Part shown: piece after piece, positions 44,734 through 53,836 of the stretch
Position numbering within the stretch: the stretch's first letter is position 1
Layout of the letters: every line of letters begins with the position of its first letter
Assembly: GCA_029262795.1 (NCBI GenBank)
Contig: JAJCYT010000021.1
Span: forward strand, 62,001-126,000
Direction of reading: 5' to 3'
From: Candidatus Fraserbacteria bacterium
Lineage (GTDB): Bacteria; Bipolaricaulota; Bipolaricaulia; RBG-16-55-9; JAJCYT01
Length of the DNA: 64,000 nt
Program-made: the position numbers and the translations under genes
Notes under the pieces: model-generated
Databases searched by the model: none
The model's input: the letters and a program-made list of their open reading frames with translations, nothing else
Told to the model about the DNA's origin: nothing

Positions 44734-45360
44734 TTAGCGAGAGTAGTACTCCACAATCAAGTTCGTTTGAATTGTCTTATCCATCTCATCTACGCGAGGC
44801 AATTCTGCCACGCGCACACCACCTTCGAGGCGTTCCAGCCATGTGGGCGGGGTGTGTTTGCTGCGAGATTCCTGGATGGCTTTGAGCCCTGCTTTACCAG
44901 CAGCCGCTTCCTTGAGCAGGATTTCATCGCTGCTGTTCACCAGATAAGATGGCAAATCCATGCTGCGCCCGTTGACAGCAAAGTGACCATGTACAACCAA
45001 CTGGCGTGCCTGATCTCTAGATTCAGCCAATCCTGCGCGAAAAACAATATTGTCCAGGCGACGTTCCAACAGCAGCATCAACTGCTCGCCGGTCACGGCA
45101 CCGCGCACGCGTTTGGCACGTTCCACATAGTTGCGGAACTGCTTTTCGCGCAGTCTGTAAATTCTTTTGAGTTTCTGCTTTTCTCGTAAACGCTGACCAT
45201 AAATAGACAGTTTGCGTCCGCGTCGAGCGCGCGTCATCCCAGGGGGGGTGCCACGGCGATCAACGGCACAAACAGGTGAAAAACAACGTTCACCTTTTAA
45301 AAACAGCTTTTCACCTTCGCGGCGACAAAGCTTGCATTTGGGGCCTGTATAGCGTCCCAT
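44734..45360 (-). CDS. rpsD: Ribosomal protein uS4, zinc type
   Basis: This is a 208-residue 16S rRNA-binding protein that nucleates 30S assembly. Four cysteines in the N-terminus (CKLC, then CFSPVC) form a zinc site. The S4 RNA-binding domain reads LERRLDNIVFRAGLAESRDQ and QLVVHGHFAVNG. In many bacteria S4 represses this operon by binding its mRNA. Confidence 0.97.
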   Translation of the reverse strand: MGRYTGPKCKLCRREGEKLFLKGERCFSPVCAVDRRGTPPGMTRARRGRKLSIYGQRLREKQKLKRIYRLREKQFRNYVERAKRVRGAVTGEQLMLLLERRLDNIVFRAGLAESRDQARQLVVHGHFAVNGRSMDLPSYLVNSSDEILLKEAAAGKAGLKAIQESRSKHTPPTWLERLEGGVRVAELPRVDEMDKTIQTNLIVEYYSR

Positions 45361-45409
45361 GCAGCCTCCTTATTCAATCTCCATTAATCTTAAATTGAAA
45401 AACGCGGCA

Positions 45410-45739
45410 TTAGCTGTGGGCCACTGGGGTGATGTTTTTGACATCCTCAACTTTAAGGTCTGAACCTTTGAGGGTGTTAATCACCGCATTACGACCAGAG
45501 CCTGTGCCCTTGACCAAAACCATCACAGAACGAATGCCAAAGTCTTTGGCTTTATTTAACAATCGTTCCGTCGCCAACTGTGCCGCGTAAGGGGTGCTTT
45601 TTTTGGACCCCTTAAACCCCACTGTGCCAGGCGTACTCCAACCGAGCACCTGACCATTGTTATCCGTAAGGGTTAAAATGGTGTTATTAAACGTTGAGTT
45701 CACATATATTTTGGCACGATCTACTTTTTTCGTTGCCAT
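45410..45739 (-). CDS. rpsK: Ribosomal protein uS11, C-terminally truncated
   Basis: This is a 109-residue protein of the 30S platform. The core is normal (STFNNTILTLTDNNGQVLGW, GFKGSKKSTPYAAQ, MVLVKGTGSGRNAVI). It stops at NITPVAHS, where relatives continue with NGCRPPK and a basic end, so about 11 near-universal residues are missing. No other frame downstream restores them. The N-terminus is also short. ATG 45739 has AAGGAGG at 7 nt. Confidence 0.93.
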   Translation of the reverse strand: MATKKVDRAKIYVNSTFNNTILTLTDNNGQVLGWSTPGTVGFKGSKKSTPYAAQLATERLLNKAKDFGIRSVMVLVKGTGSGRNAVINTLKGSDLKVEDVKNITPVAHS

Positions 45740-45964
45740 AACCATTCCTCCTTCAAGGAATTCGCAAAGCCCGAAAACCGCAGACCGAAAATTCTTTCGA
45801 TTTTTCTTCAATTGCCCTAGACACGTTGTTCTTTACGTGTGGCTTGATTCTGTCTTTAAAGTTTAAAAGCAAACGAATCATAAATGCTTTTCTTGTGAGA
45901 CAAACAAGGCCAATTAGCAATTCATCGGAAAAATTTCCGGTATCCAGTTATCCGAATCCTTAAG
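45740..45964 (-). promoter_or_regulatory. Structured spacer rpsM-rpsK
   Basis: This 225-nt spacer has no gene. In the mRNA sense it contains the hairpin ACACGT-AAAGAACA-ACGTGT (45821-45840), followed by CTAGGGCAATTGAAG. The AAAGAACA loop word recurs in four other spacers of this cluster. A CTTTAAAGTTT word (plus strand, 45853-45863) also recurs in the rpmJ-rpsM spacer. Confidence 0.5.
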
Positions 45965-46339
45965 TTACTTTCGCTTGTTGCGTGCGCCTGCTTTGGCAGG
46001 TCGGGGTCCTTTCCAAGAGCGTGCATTGCACTTGGTTTTTTGACCACGACAAGGCAGCCCAATTGAATGACGGAAGCCGCGATAGCTGCCCACATCTTTC
46101 AGACGTTCGACATCGCCTTTAACTTTGCGGCGTAAATCCCCTTCAATCATATGATTGCTTTCCAGTTCTTTACGCAACTCGGCCACTTCTGCTTCAGTCA
46201 AATCGTTGGCGCGTTTGTTGGTATCCAACCCAGTCGTTGCGATCAATTTTTTAGACAACGTTGGGCCAATGCCGTAAATGTATGTCAGCGCAATTTCAAG
46301 ACGCTTGTTTGGCAAATCAATGCCTGCAAGTCTGACCAT
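45965..46339 (-). CDS. rpsM: Ribosomal protein uS13
   Basis: This is a 124-residue protein of the 30S head that contacts P-site tRNA and 50S. Landmarks are MVRLAGIDLPNKRLEIALTY, GIGPTLSKKLI and the C-terminal RGQKTKCNARSWKGPRP. The last block is usually [12 protein letters not shown], so it is divergent here, and RGFRHSIGLPCRG replaces the usual [13 protein letters not shown]. GGAGG precedes the start. Confidence 0.96.
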   Translation of the reverse strand: MVRLAGIDLPNKRLEIALTYIYGIGPTLSKKLIATTGLDTNKRANDLTEAEVAELRKELESNHMIEGDLRRKVKGDVERLKDVGSYRGFRHSIGLPCRGQKTKCNARSWKGPRPAKAGARNKRK

Positions 46340-46564
46340 AGGTCCTCCTTCTACTTTAAGGATGACTCACAAATCCGACTCCAATTCCCAGAATTTTTTC
46401 ATCTGAGCTTCAGAGTCAGTTTAGTGAGTTGTTACAATTTCAGTGCGCGAATGGTTGTTCTTTTCGCACATACTTTAAAGTTTTTCACTCACAACAAGAA
46501 CCAAGCTTCACATAAAGAACCCATGCTCAAACTCGATCCCTGGTTTCGCCAGCCAAATGTAAAC
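46340..46564 (-). promoter_or_regulatory. Structured spacer rpmJ-rpsM
   Basis: This 225-nt spacer has no gene. In the mRNA sense it contains GTGCGAA-AAGAACAACCA-TTCGCGCAC (46443-46469), a hairpin with AAGAACAAC in the loop, and AAACTTTAAAG (46473-46483). Confidence 0.5.
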
Positions 46565-46678
46565 CTACCCCTGGCGTTGTTTGTGCTTGGGGTTTTTACA
46601 AATCACTTGCAAACGGCCATGACGGCGAATCACTTTGCAGGAGTCACACATCTTTTTCACAGAACTTCTGACTTTCAT
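46565..46678 (-). CDS. rpmJ: Ribosomal protein bL36, zinc type
   Basis: This is a 37-residue protein beginning [19 protein letters not shown] and ending [10 protein letters not shown]. The C-x2-C...C-x4-H zinc ribbon is complete. infA, which usually lies between map and rpmJ, is absent; the map stop is only 19 nt upstream. Confidence 0.95.
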   Translation of the reverse strand: MKVRSSVKKMCDSCKVIRRHGRLQVICKNPKHKQRQG

Positions 46679-46697
46679 CAAAACACCTCAATTCTGC

Positions 46698-47507
46698 TTA
46701 ACCCAGGGATGCCGAACTGACACCCGCAGGCGTGAACAAACTGTCCGATAAGGAATGGCCATCGGTCAGTAATTCTGGCCCATTGTCGCCAATCAGGACC
46801 ATTTCTTCCAAATGGACAGCCCAGCCACCGTGAGGTGTCACAACCGTCCAACCATCTTCAATCACGCGCTCGGTGCCTTGTGGATCTTCCATCACCATCG
46901 GTTCGATGGCCAGCACCATGCCAGCGCGCAGCTTCGGGCCTTTACCCGCACGACCGAAGTTTGGCACGTTGGGGTCTTCGTGCATCTGACGCCCAATGCC
47001 GTGGCCCACAAAATTTTTCACGATGCCAAATCCCTGCGCCTCGATGTATTCACCAATGACGCAAGAAATATCGCCCACCCGATTGCCCGGAATAGCTTGC
47101 TCGATACCCAGGCGCAACGCTTCCTGATCCACTTCAATCAGGCGCTGCACTCGATCATCGATGCTGCCAATGGGCACCGTGGTGGCGGTGTCGGCACAAA
47201 ATTCGTTTTTAATCAAGCCCACATCAATGCTCAGCATGTCGCCATCCTGAAGCACACGATCAGCGCTTGGAATCCCATGCACAATTTCTTCATTAATGGA
47301 TGAACACACCGAACCTGGAAAACCACGATAGCCTTTAAATGAAGGCTTCGCGTCCCAAGCCACGATGAGACGTTCAGCAATCTCATCGAGGTCCAGAGTT
47401 GACACTCCAGGTTTGGCATGAGACACAACTTCCGCCAGAATCTCGCTCAACTTCTGCGCATTTTCGCGCATGATGAGAATTTCTTCTGGCGTTTTTATCG
47501 TGATCAT
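46698..47507 (-). CDS. map: Methionine aminopeptidase type I
   Basis: This 269-residue enzyme removes N-terminal Met from new proteins. The metal-binding pattern is intact: NEEIVHGIP (His), LSIDVGL and CADTATTV (two Asp), FVGHGIGRQMHEDP (His), LAIEPM (Glu) and LEEMVLI (Glu). The last block is usually FEHTVLVT, so the neighbouring His is changed. A C-terminal extension of about 15 residues follows. Confidence 0.95.
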   Translation of the reverse strand: MITIKTPEEILIMRENAQKLSEILAEVVSHAKPGVSTLDLDEIAERLIVAWDAKPSFKGYRGFPGSVCSSINEEIVHGIPSADRVLQDGDMLSIDVGLIKNEFCADTATTVPIGSIDDRVQRLIEVDQEALRLGIEQAIPGNRVGDISCVIGEYIEAQGFGIVKNFVGHGIGRQMHEDPNVPNFGRAGKGPKLRAGMVLAIEPMVMEDPQGTERVIEDGWTVVTPHGGWAVHLEEMVLIGDNGPELLTDGHSLSDSLFTPAGVSSASLG

Positions 47508-47517
47508 TCAAAGTCCT

Positions 47518-48069
47518 TTACAAAGCAGCCGATTGGGACACCGCATCTGTAATGCGTTGCTGGATGGTGTTCATGTCGCCAACGCCATCCACCGGTTGCA
47601 ACAGCCCTTTGTCACCGTAATAGCTGATCAAAGGTGCTGTCTGCTCCTGATACACAACCAGACGGTTGCGCACCGCTTCTTCGGTGTCGTCTGCACGGCC
47701 ACGGCCCAACATGCGCTCAACCAATTCATCTTCGGGCACTTCAAGCAACAACACCAGATCAATTTGGCCGGACAGTTTTTCATCCAACGCTTCGGCCTGT
47801 GGCAACGTGCGCGGGAAGCCATCTAGGATGACGCCCTTGCTCGCATCGGCCATGCGTTCCATCAGCATGGCAATGACCAATTCATCCGGCACCAGATCAC
47901 CACGTTCCATGATGGTCTTGGCCTGCTGGCCCAACTCAGTGCCATCAGCCACCGCAGCGCGCAACATATCGCCTGTGGCCAAATGAACCAAGCCCAGGTG
48001 TTCGGCCAGGCGAATCGCCTGTGTGCCTTTGCCTGCGCCTGGTGGGCCTAAGAAAATGATATTGGTCAT
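47518..48069 (-). CDS. adk: Adenylate kinase, short form
   Basis: This is a 183-residue enzyme that interconverts AMP, ATP and ADP. The P-loop is FLGPPGAGKGTQA (about 6-18), the AMP site includes HLATGDMLR and DGFPRTLPQAE, and the lid is the short form (GRGRADDTEEAVRNRL) without the zinc insert. It lies between secY and map. Confidence 0.96.
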   Translation of the reverse strand: MTNIIFLGPPGAGKGTQAIRLAEHLGLVHLATGDMLRAAVADGTELGQQAKTIMERGDLVPDELVIAMLMERMADASKGVILDGFPRTLPQAEALDEKLSGQIDLVLLLEVPEDELVERMLGRGRADDTEEAVRNRLVVYQEQTAPLISYYGDKGLLQPVDGVGDMNTIQQRITDAVSQSAAL

Positions 48070-48095
48070 GTTTAAAAATTACCTCAAATATAAAG

Positions 48096-49397
48096 TTAAC
48101 GTCTGCCGAGCACAGCACCTTTTTGGATCAAACTTTCGTAGTGGCGTTCCACCATGTGCGCTTCGATTTGTTTGATCAGGTCAATGCCCACACCCACCAC
48201 AATCAGCAGTGAGGTGCCGAACAAACCAAAACTCAAATTCTGGTTGATGCTTCCACTCATATAGTTGAGCGCGTGCGGCAGCACAGCAATTGCAGTTAAG
48301 AACATCGCGCCAATGAAAATCAGGCGATCCAAAACGCGTTCAATGTATGCAGTGGTCGACTGCCCTGGGCGAATCCCAGGGATGTAGCCGCCCCAGCGTT
48401 TTAGGTTATCGGACAAATCTCGCGGATCAAATACGATGTTCGCATAAAAGTACGTAAAGAAGATGATCAGCACCGCATACAACAAAATGTACAACGGACT
48501 GCCAAAGCCAATGTAACCGGCCATCCACTGAAGCGATGCCACCGACGATATCAGGGTCGTGGGAATGGTCAGCAAGGCTGACGCAAAGATAATGGGAATC
48601 ACACCGCCCTGATTCACACTCAAGGGCACAAACGTGTTTTGACCACCATAAACCTTGCCTTTAACCACGCGTTTGGCGTACTGAATGTCAATGCGGCGTG
48701 CACCCAACTGGATCAATGTGACCCCTGCTGTGGACACCACAAACACAATCATCAAAATGATCGTCCAGATAACGCCATTAACTGTGTTAAGTTGTGGAAT
48801 GGTGGCCCCGATATAGCCTGGGTAACTGGCCACAATCCCAAACATAATGATCATGGAAATACCGCGACCGATACCGTTTTCGGTAATACGCTCACCCAGC
48901 CACATCAAAAACATCGACCCGGCTGTTAGAGAAACCACCGCAACCAGAAAAAATTGAAAACTGGCATCGGCAATGCCTTGGCTCGTCAGCACAAACCCTG
49001 TGCCGCCTGCCTGTAAAATAGCCAAGCCCACCGTCCCATAACGGGTATAACGGTTGATGATGCGCTTACCGTCATCGCCTTCTTTTTGCAATTCTTTCAG
49101 TTTTGGAATCACTGAAGTGAGAAGGCTCATGATAATGGACGCGTTGATATAAGGAATCACACCCAGCGCAAAGATGGAATATTGCTCCAATGCGCCGCCA
49201 TTCAACATATTAATAAATTGAAAAATCCCGCCTGCAGCCTGGTTCAACTGATTGATAAAATCGGCCAACGCACCTGCATCGACACCAGGCACAGGAATCC
49301 ATGCACCCACACGAAACACAATGATCACACCCAGCGTAAACAGGATGCGTTTGCGAACTTCAGGAATGGAAAACGCTTGTAGCAATCCTTGTAGCAT
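48096..49397 (-). CDS. secY: Protein translocase subunit SecY
   Basis: This is a 433-residue, ten-helix pore of the Sec translocon. Visible features are the N-terminal RKRILFTLGVIIVFRVGAWIP, the plug region, the GERITENGIGRGISMIIMFGI segment, and the cytoplasmic loop YAKRVVKGKVYGGQNTFVPL that binds the ribosome and SecA. It starts 3 nt after rplO. Confidence 0.98.
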   Translation of the reverse strand: MLQGLLQAFSIPEVRKRILFTLGVIIVFRVGAWIPVPGVDAGALADFINQLNQAAGGIFQFINMLNGGALEQYSIFALGVIPYINASIIMSLLTSVIPKLKELQKEGDDGKRIINRYTRYGTVGLAILQAGGTGFVLTSQGIADASFQFFLVAVVSLTAGSMFLMWLGERITENGIGRGISMIIMFGIVASYPGYIGATIPQLNTVNGVIWTIILMIVFVVSTAGVTLIQLGARRIDIQYAKRVVKGKVYGGQNTFVPLSVNQGGVIPIIFASALLTIPTTLISSVASLQWMAGYIGFGSPLYILLYAVLIIFFTYFYANIVFDPRDLSDNLKRWGGYIPGIRPGQSTTAYIERVLDRLIFIGAMFLTAIAVLPHALNYMSGSINQNLSFGLFGTSLLIVVGVGIDLIKQIEAHMVERHYESLIQKGAVLGRR

Positions 49398-49400
49398 GTG

Positions 49401-49952
49401 TTACCCCTCGCTGTTTGTGTCAGGTTCTTCAGCAGGTGCTTCTTCAGCGACGGCTTCAGCCTTTGGCGCATCTTTCGCCTCGGCTTCATTTGCTTCTTCA
49501 GCCCCTGCCAACAGTACGCTCTGTCCTCCGGCAGCCTCAATTTTTTCTTTGGCTGCGCCCGTGAATTTGTGTGCATGTACGGTCAGCTTTTTACTGAGCT
49601 CACCTTCGCCCAACACTTTCAAGCCATCACGGAACTGTTTCACAATTTTGCGCTTTTTCAACACTTCTGGCGTCACTTCATCGCCATCGTTGAAGTAGTG
49701 TTCCAACGTCTTGATGTTGATCCAGGCATAGTGCTTGGTGGTGTAGTTGGTAAAACCACGCTTGGGCAGTTTTTTCCAAAAAGGCGTTTGACCACCTTCA
49801 AACCCAGGCATCTGGCTCTTACCACCAGAGCGAGAGCGTTGTCCTTTCATACCACGGCAACTGTAGGTGCCATGGCCAGAACCGTCACCGCGCCCCACAC
49901 GTTTGCGGTTTTTACGACTGCCCGGTGTGGGCTTGAGTTCATTCAGTTTCAT
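49401..49952 (-). CDS. rplO: Ribosomal protein uL15 with acidic tail
   Basis: This is a 183-residue protein. The core has the Gly/Arg-rich [20 protein letters not shown] and [14 protein letters not shown]. The last about 35 residues are an Ala/Glu-rich tail absent from typical L15. It overlaps rpsE by 14 nt; rpmD, normally between them, is missing. Confidence 0.96.
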   Translation of the reverse strand: MKLNELKPTPGSRKNRKRVGRGDGSGHGTYSCRGMKGQRSRSGGKSQMPGFEGGQTPFWKKLPKRGFTNYTTKHYAWINIKTLEHYFNDGDEVTPEVLKKRKIVKQFRDGLKVLGEGELSKKLTVHAHKFTGAAKEKIEAAGGQSVLLAGAEEANEAEAKDAPKAEAVAEEAPAEEPDTNSEG

Positions 49953-50547
49953 AAGACAAATCCTCCACAGTTTTGTCGCGCAAGGCCGCCACCTGCTCTG
50001 GGGTACGCATCTGCTTAAACCCTTCGATGGTTGCGCGCGCCAGATTCAGCGGGTTGGTGGAGTCGAGGGCTTTGGTCAAAATGTTATCGATCCCCGCGAT
50101 GCGACAGATTGTGCCCACCGTACGACCGGCAATGATACCAGTGCCCGGATAAGCAGGACGCAACACCACGTTGGCAGCCTTAAACTTGCCCAGCGCTTCG
50201 TGTGGCAACGTGCCATTGACAATGGGCACCTTGATCATGGTTTTCTTTGCATCACGAATGGCCTTTTGCATGGCGGCAGGAATTTCAATGGCGTTGCCTT
50301 TGCCAATGCTGATACGGCCTTTGCGATCGCCAACCACTGCGGTGACGCGGAAGCTGAAGTTCTTGCCCCCCTTGGTCACTTTGCTGACACGGCGAATATC
50401 AATAATTTCACTGTCAAATTCGTCATCACGACGGTCCTGATGTGGTCTGCGTCCGCGACCTGGGCCTCGACCGCGACCTCTGCCGCCGCCTGGGCCACCT
50501 CTGCCACGTCCTCTGCCTCGACCGCCGCCTCTGTTATCTTGTGCCAA
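49939..50547 (-). CDS. rpsE: Ribosomal protein uS5 with RGG-rich N-terminus
   Basis: This is a 202-residue protein. The S5 core (from about residue 48, [20 protein letters not shown]) and the C-terminal [20 protein letters not shown] are normal. The first 40 residues are Arg/Gly repeats, an RGG-like extension. The start is taken as TTG 50547, because GGAGG lies 6 nt upstream; TTG 50559 overlaps that site. Confidence 0.95.
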   Translation of the reverse strand: MAQDNRGGGRGRGRGRGGPGGGRGRGRGPGRGRRPHQDRRDDEFDSEIIDIRRVSKVTKGGKNFSFRVTAVVGDRKGRISIGKGNAIEIPAAMQKAIRDAKKTMIKVPIVNGTLPHEALGKFKAANVVLRPAYPGTGIIAGRTVGTICRIAGIDNILTKALDSTNPLNLARATIEGFKQMRTPEQVAALRDKTVEDLSYETE

Positions 50548-50656
50548 AACTGCCTCCAAATTCTTTAACGATTATCTTTTCGATTATTTCTGAGCGTCTG
50601 TTCTTTGCACAGACCAGTATGCACCCTGTTACAAGAACAGGCGCCTGTGAAAAAAT
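50548..50656 (-). promoter_or_regulatory. Structured spacer rplR-rpsE
   Basis: In the mRNA sense GTCTGT-GCAAAGA-ACAGAC (50596-50614) forms a perfect 6-bp hairpin with the word CAAAGAACAGAC, related to the motif in the other spacers of the cluster. Confidence 0.45.
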
Positions 50657-51019
50657 CTAAAATTCCAATCCGTTTTTGCGTGCAGCTTCAGCCAACGCAG
50701 CCACCACGCCATGATAAGGATATCCACCGCGATCAAACACCACGGATTTAATTCCTTTTTCCTGGGCGCGCTGGGCCAACAACTCGCCGACCTGTTCTGC
50801 ACCGGCCACATTGGACCCTGCTTTTTTCTCACGCAATGTCGGTTCAACCGTCGATGCACTCACCAACGTCACCCCAGCCACATCGTCAATGATCTGCGCA
50901 TGGACGTGTCGCAGGCTCTTATACACACACAAGCGTGAGCGCTCAGAGGTGCCGACCACTTTGTTACGAACGCGTTTGTGTCTTTCAGACAAACGCTTTT
51001 TTCGAGATAATTTTGCCAT
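50657..51019 (-). CDS. rplR: Ribosomal protein uL18
   Basis: This is a 120-residue 5S rRNA-binding protein. Landmarks are [37 protein letters not shown] and the C-terminal [20 protein letters not shown]. The length is normal. Confidence 0.97.
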   Translation of the reverse strand: MAKLSRKKRLSERHKRVRNKVVGTSERSRLCVYKSLRHVHAQIIDDVAGVTLVSASTVEPTLREKKAGSNVAGAEQVGELLAQRAQEKGIKSVVFDRGGYPYHGVVAALAEAARKNGLEF

Positions 51020-51030
51020 GAACGTCTCCC

Positions 51031-51570
51031 TTAAGCCGCAAGTTTGCCGGCTTTGTGACGCACGTGCTCATCGCGATAGCGAATGCCCGTACCATTGTAA
51101 GGCTCCGGCTTGCGCATCGAACGAATCTCCGCAGCCACCAAGCCCACTTTTTGCTTGTCCGCACCCGAAATGACAATGTCGATTTGATTGCTAATTTCCG
51201 CCGACACGCCCTCAGGCAACGGATAGTGTTTGGCTTCTGCAAAGCCGATATCTAGCACCAATTTCTGACCTTCCAAATTGGCCTTGTAGCCCAAACCACG
51301 AAGCTGCAGGTTCTTTCGATAATGTTCCTGAACTCCCTGAACCATGTTGGCAATCAAAGCACGATACAGGCCGTGACGGGCGCGTGCGTTTTTGGTTTCA
51401 CGCAAACGCTTCACCACCACTTTTCCATCCTCTTGCTCGATGCTCACAAAACGCGTTTCAAATCGTTGTTCCAAATTGCCCTGTGGGCCCTGCACCGTGA
51501 TCAGATCGTTGTTGACGTTGACCGTCACGCCGCCGGGAATTGGAATCGGTAATTTTCCTATTCTTGACAT
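51031..51570 (-). CDS. rplF: Ribosomal protein uL6
   Basis: This is a 179-residue protein near the factor-binding site of the 50S. It has two L6 domains, with [19 protein letters not shown] at the start and [20 protein letters not shown] at the end. ATG 51570 lies 2 nt after the rpsH stop. Confidence 0.97.
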   Translation of the reverse strand: MSRIGKLPIPIPGGVTVNVNNDLITVQGPQGNLEQRFETRFVSIEQEDGKVVVKRLRETKNARARHGLYRALIANMVQGVQEHYRKNLQLRGLGYKANLEGQKLVLDIGFAEAKHYPLPEGVSAEISNQIDIVISGADKQKVGLVAAEIRSMRKPEPYNGTGIRYRDEHVRHKAGKLAA

Positions 51571-51572
51571 GG

Positions 51573-51971
51573 TTACCACACCTTACAAAGCACTTCGCCA
51601 CCCACGCGGTCTTTGCGCGCCTGATGGCCGGTCATCACGCCCTGAGGCGTGGACAACACACAAATGCCCATGCCGTTGTACACATTGGGAATATCATCCA
51701 CATTGGCATACACACGGCGGCTCAAACGACTGACGCGTTCTAAATTGGTGATCACGCGATCTTTGCCACGCTTGCCTTTGTATTTCAATTCCAGTGTAAG
51801 CGTCTTTTTGCTGCCATCCGCTTTTTCGTTGGCGGCTTGCAAAAAGCCTTCAGCCACCAGCACATCGGCCACCGACTTGACCAGCTTGGAGCTGGGCATG
51901 GACAGTGTTTTGTGATAGCGCTGGTTGGCATTACGAATTCGGGTCAGCAAATCAGCAATCAAATCATCCAT
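51573..51971 (-). CDS. rpsH: Ribosomal protein uS8
   Basis: This is a 132-residue protein binding the central domain of 16S rRNA. It starts DDLIADLLTRIRNANQRYH and ends with the conserved GMGICVLSTPQGVMTGHQA and GGEVLCKVW. S8 represses the spc operon in E. coli. ATG 51971 lies 2 nt after the rpsN stop. Confidence 0.97.
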   Translation of the reverse strand: MDDLIADLLTRIRNANQRYHKTLSMPSSKLVKSVADVLVAEGFLQAANEKADGSKKTLTLELKYKGKRGKDRVITNLERVSRLSRRVYANVDDIPNVYNGMGICVLSTPQGVMTGHQARKDRVGGEVLCKVW

Positions 51972-51973
51972 GG

Positions 51974-52159
51974 TTACCAACTCGCTTTCTTCACACCAGG
52001 GATTTCGCCATTATGGGCCATTTCGCGGAAACACAGGCGGCAAAGGCCAAAGTCGCGAATAAAGCCATGGCGTCGACCACACAAACTGCAACGACGCACC
52101 GTGCGCGAAGAAAACTTTGGCGCCAGCGTCGCTTTGTAAATCCAAGATTTCTTGGCCAT
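51974..52159 (-). CDS. rpsN: Ribosomal protein uS14, zinc type
   Basis: This is a 61-residue short form with the zinc motif CSLCGR...CRLCFRE. The C-terminal [12 protein letters not shown] is typical. Confidence 0.97.
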   Translation of the reverse strand: MAKKSWIYKATLAPKFSSRTVRRCSLCGRRHGFIRDFGLCRLCFREMAHNGEIPGVKKASW

Positions 52160-52162
52160 AAG

Positions 52163-52696
52163 CTAATCCTTTTTGTAAGGGCAACCCATTGCCTTCAACA
52201 GGCTGAACCCCTCACGGTCATTTTTTGCCGTGGTCACCACGGTAATGTCCATCCCCTGAACTTTCACCACTTCGTTATAGGTAATTTCAGGGAACGTCAA
52301 TTGCTCTTTCAAACCAAACGTGTAGTTGCCGCGCCCGTCAAACGAATCCGGATTAAGTCCCCGGAAATCGCGGGTGGCAGGCAATACCAAACGAAATACT
52401 TTTTCGATGAAGGCATAAGCGCGTGCGCCGCGCAAGGTGACTTTGCAGCCAATCGCATCGCCTTCAATCAGTTTAAAGTCGGAAATACTGTTTTTGGCGC
52501 GTGTGACCACTGGCTGCTGACCGGCCATTTTAGCCAGGTTTGCCACACAGCCTTCCATCTTTTTGGGATCATCTTTGTCGCCCACACCCATGTTGATGAT
52601 GATCTTCGACACACGAGGCACCTGCATCGGATTGTCGTAGCCCAGATCTTTCATCAATTCGGGCATCAATTCTGTTTTAAATCGTTGTTGTAACAT
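52163..52696 (-). CDS. rplE: Ribosomal protein uL5
   Basis: This is a 177-residue 5S rRNA-binding protein. Landmarks are MPRVSKIIINMGVG-like VPRVSKIIINMGVGDKDDPK, QQPVVTRAKNSISDFKL and the C-terminal GMDITVVTTAKNDREGFSLL. The length is normal. Confidence 0.97.
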   Translation of the reverse strand: MLQQRFKTELMPELMKDLGYDNPMQVPRVSKIIINMGVGDKDDPKKMEGCVANLAKMAGQQPVVTRAKNSISDFKLIEGDAIGCKVTLRGARAYAFIEKVFRLVLPATRDFRGLNPDSFDGRGNYTFGLKEQLTFPEITYNEVVKVQGMDITVVTTAKNDREGFSLLKAMGCPYKKD

Positions 52697-52712
52697 GGTG
52701 ATCGCGCCTCAC

Positions 52713-53027
52713 TTATTCAAACATCTCTTTGCATTTACGGCACAAGCGCATCTTTTCGCCGTCTTCATTGCGCTGAAAGCCCACCCGCGCCGGTCGGTCA
52801 CATTCAGGACAAATGACCATCACGTTGGAAATGTGAATCGGACCTTCGCGCTCGATGATGCCCCCTTCGCGCTGTCGCGCGCTGGGACGCTGGTGGCGCT
52901 TGAGAAAATTGACGCCACGAACCAACACCCTGTCTTTGTCGGTGAGCACCAGAAGGATTTCGCCTTCTTTGCCACGTTCATTGCCGGAAATGACCTTGAC
53001 CTGATCGCCTTTTCGCAATTTTCGCAT
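52713..53027 (-). CDS. rplX: Ribosomal protein uL24
   Basis: This is a 104-residue assembly-initiator protein. The KOW motif (GDQVKVISGNERGKEGEIL) is at the N-terminus. Four cysteines in the second half (CPEC...CRKC) may hold zinc. Confidence 0.96.
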   Translation of the reverse strand: MRKLRKGDQVKVISGNERGKEGEILLVLTDKDRVLVRGVNFLKRHQRPSARQREGGIIEREGPIHISNVMVICPECDRPARVGFQRNEDGEKMRLCRKCKEMFE

Positions 53028-53036
53028 AATGGTTCC

Positions 53037-53405
53037 TTACAATACCTCTGGCGCCAAGGACAAGATACGAACCATGTTCTTCTGGCGCAGTTCACGAGGC
53101 ACGGGACCAAAGATACGCGTGCCAATTGGCTCGTTGCGCTCATTAATCAGCACCACCGCATTGTCATCAAAACGGATATAAGAACCGTCTTCGCGGCGAT
53201 GTGCCTCACGGGTGCGCACAATGACGCCCTTTACAATTTGTCCTTTTTCAATATTGCTGTTTGGAATGCGCTTTTGCACAGATCCAGTCACAATATCTCC
53301 GATTTTGCCATTGGCAACATCCGCGTGATTCTTAATGTGAAAGCAGCGGATTTCCTTGGCACCGGAGTTGTCCGTCACCTTGAGTACGGTTCTTAGTTGA
53401 ATCAT
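53037..53405 (-). CDS. rplN: Ribosomal protein uL14
   Basis: This is a 122-residue protein starting MIQLRTVLKVTDNSGAKEI and ending FGPVPRELRQKNMVRILSLA. ATG 53405 has AAGGAG upstream. A long spacer separates it from rpsQ. Confidence 0.97.
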   Translation of the reverse strand: MIQLRTVLKVTDNSGAKEIRCFHIKNHADVANGKIGDIVTGSVQKRIPNSNIEKGQIVKGVIVRTREAHRREDGSYIRFDDNAVVLINERNEPIGTRIFGPVPRELRQKNMVRILSLAPEVL

Positions 53406-53588
53406 GTCCGACGCTCCTTCAGTGACCCTGAAGACCAAAAATTTTTCTATTTATTTCTGGAACGTTTTCTGCTAATGCCAGTTTGTTCTTTCAGAACCAA
53501 CTCAACTTGAGTCAGTGCCAGCTACCGTTAGCAGAAAACATTCCAACAATCCAATGCAAAAATTTTCAGCCCAAAGCCTCTAACTGTA
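53406..53588 (-). promoter_or_regulatory. Structured spacer rpsQ-rplN with 19-bp inverted repeat
   Basis: The arms 53459-53477 and 53526-53544 pair over 18 of 19 positions in the mRNA, counting one G-U. The 48-nt loop contains CTGAAAGAACAAACTGG, another copy of the AAAGAACAA word. No gene is present. Confidence 0.6.
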
Positions 53589-53834
53589 CTATTCTTGCTT
53601 TTTCAATACTTCGGCCAAGCGCCAGCGCTTGGTTTTGCTCAATGGACGGGTGGCTTCAATGCGAACCCTGTCGCCAATGCCAGCCGTTTCAGCTTCATCG
53701 TGCGCATAAAACTTGGCACGTTTTTTAATCATTTTGCCATAAACAGGATGCGGTGCGCGTGTTTCAACCATCACAGTGATGGTTTTACTTGATTTATCGC
53801 TGGTCACCACGCCAATTTTTTCCGTACCCGACAT
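53589..53834 (-). CDS. rpsQ: Ribosomal protein uS17
   Basis: This is an 81-residue OB-fold protein. [20 protein letters not shown] and [19 protein letters not shown] are typical. It starts 2 nt after rpmC. Confidence 0.96.
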   Translation of the reverse strand: MSGTEKIGVVTSDKSSKTITVMVETRAPHPVYGKMIKKRAKFYAHDEAETAGIGDRVRIEATRPLSKTKRWRLAEVLKKQE

Positions 53835-53836
53835 GC

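Noticed and set aside
45395..45420. Frameshift restoring the uS11 tail
   Set aside because: Both other frames after the stop give no GCRPPK-like or basic sequence.
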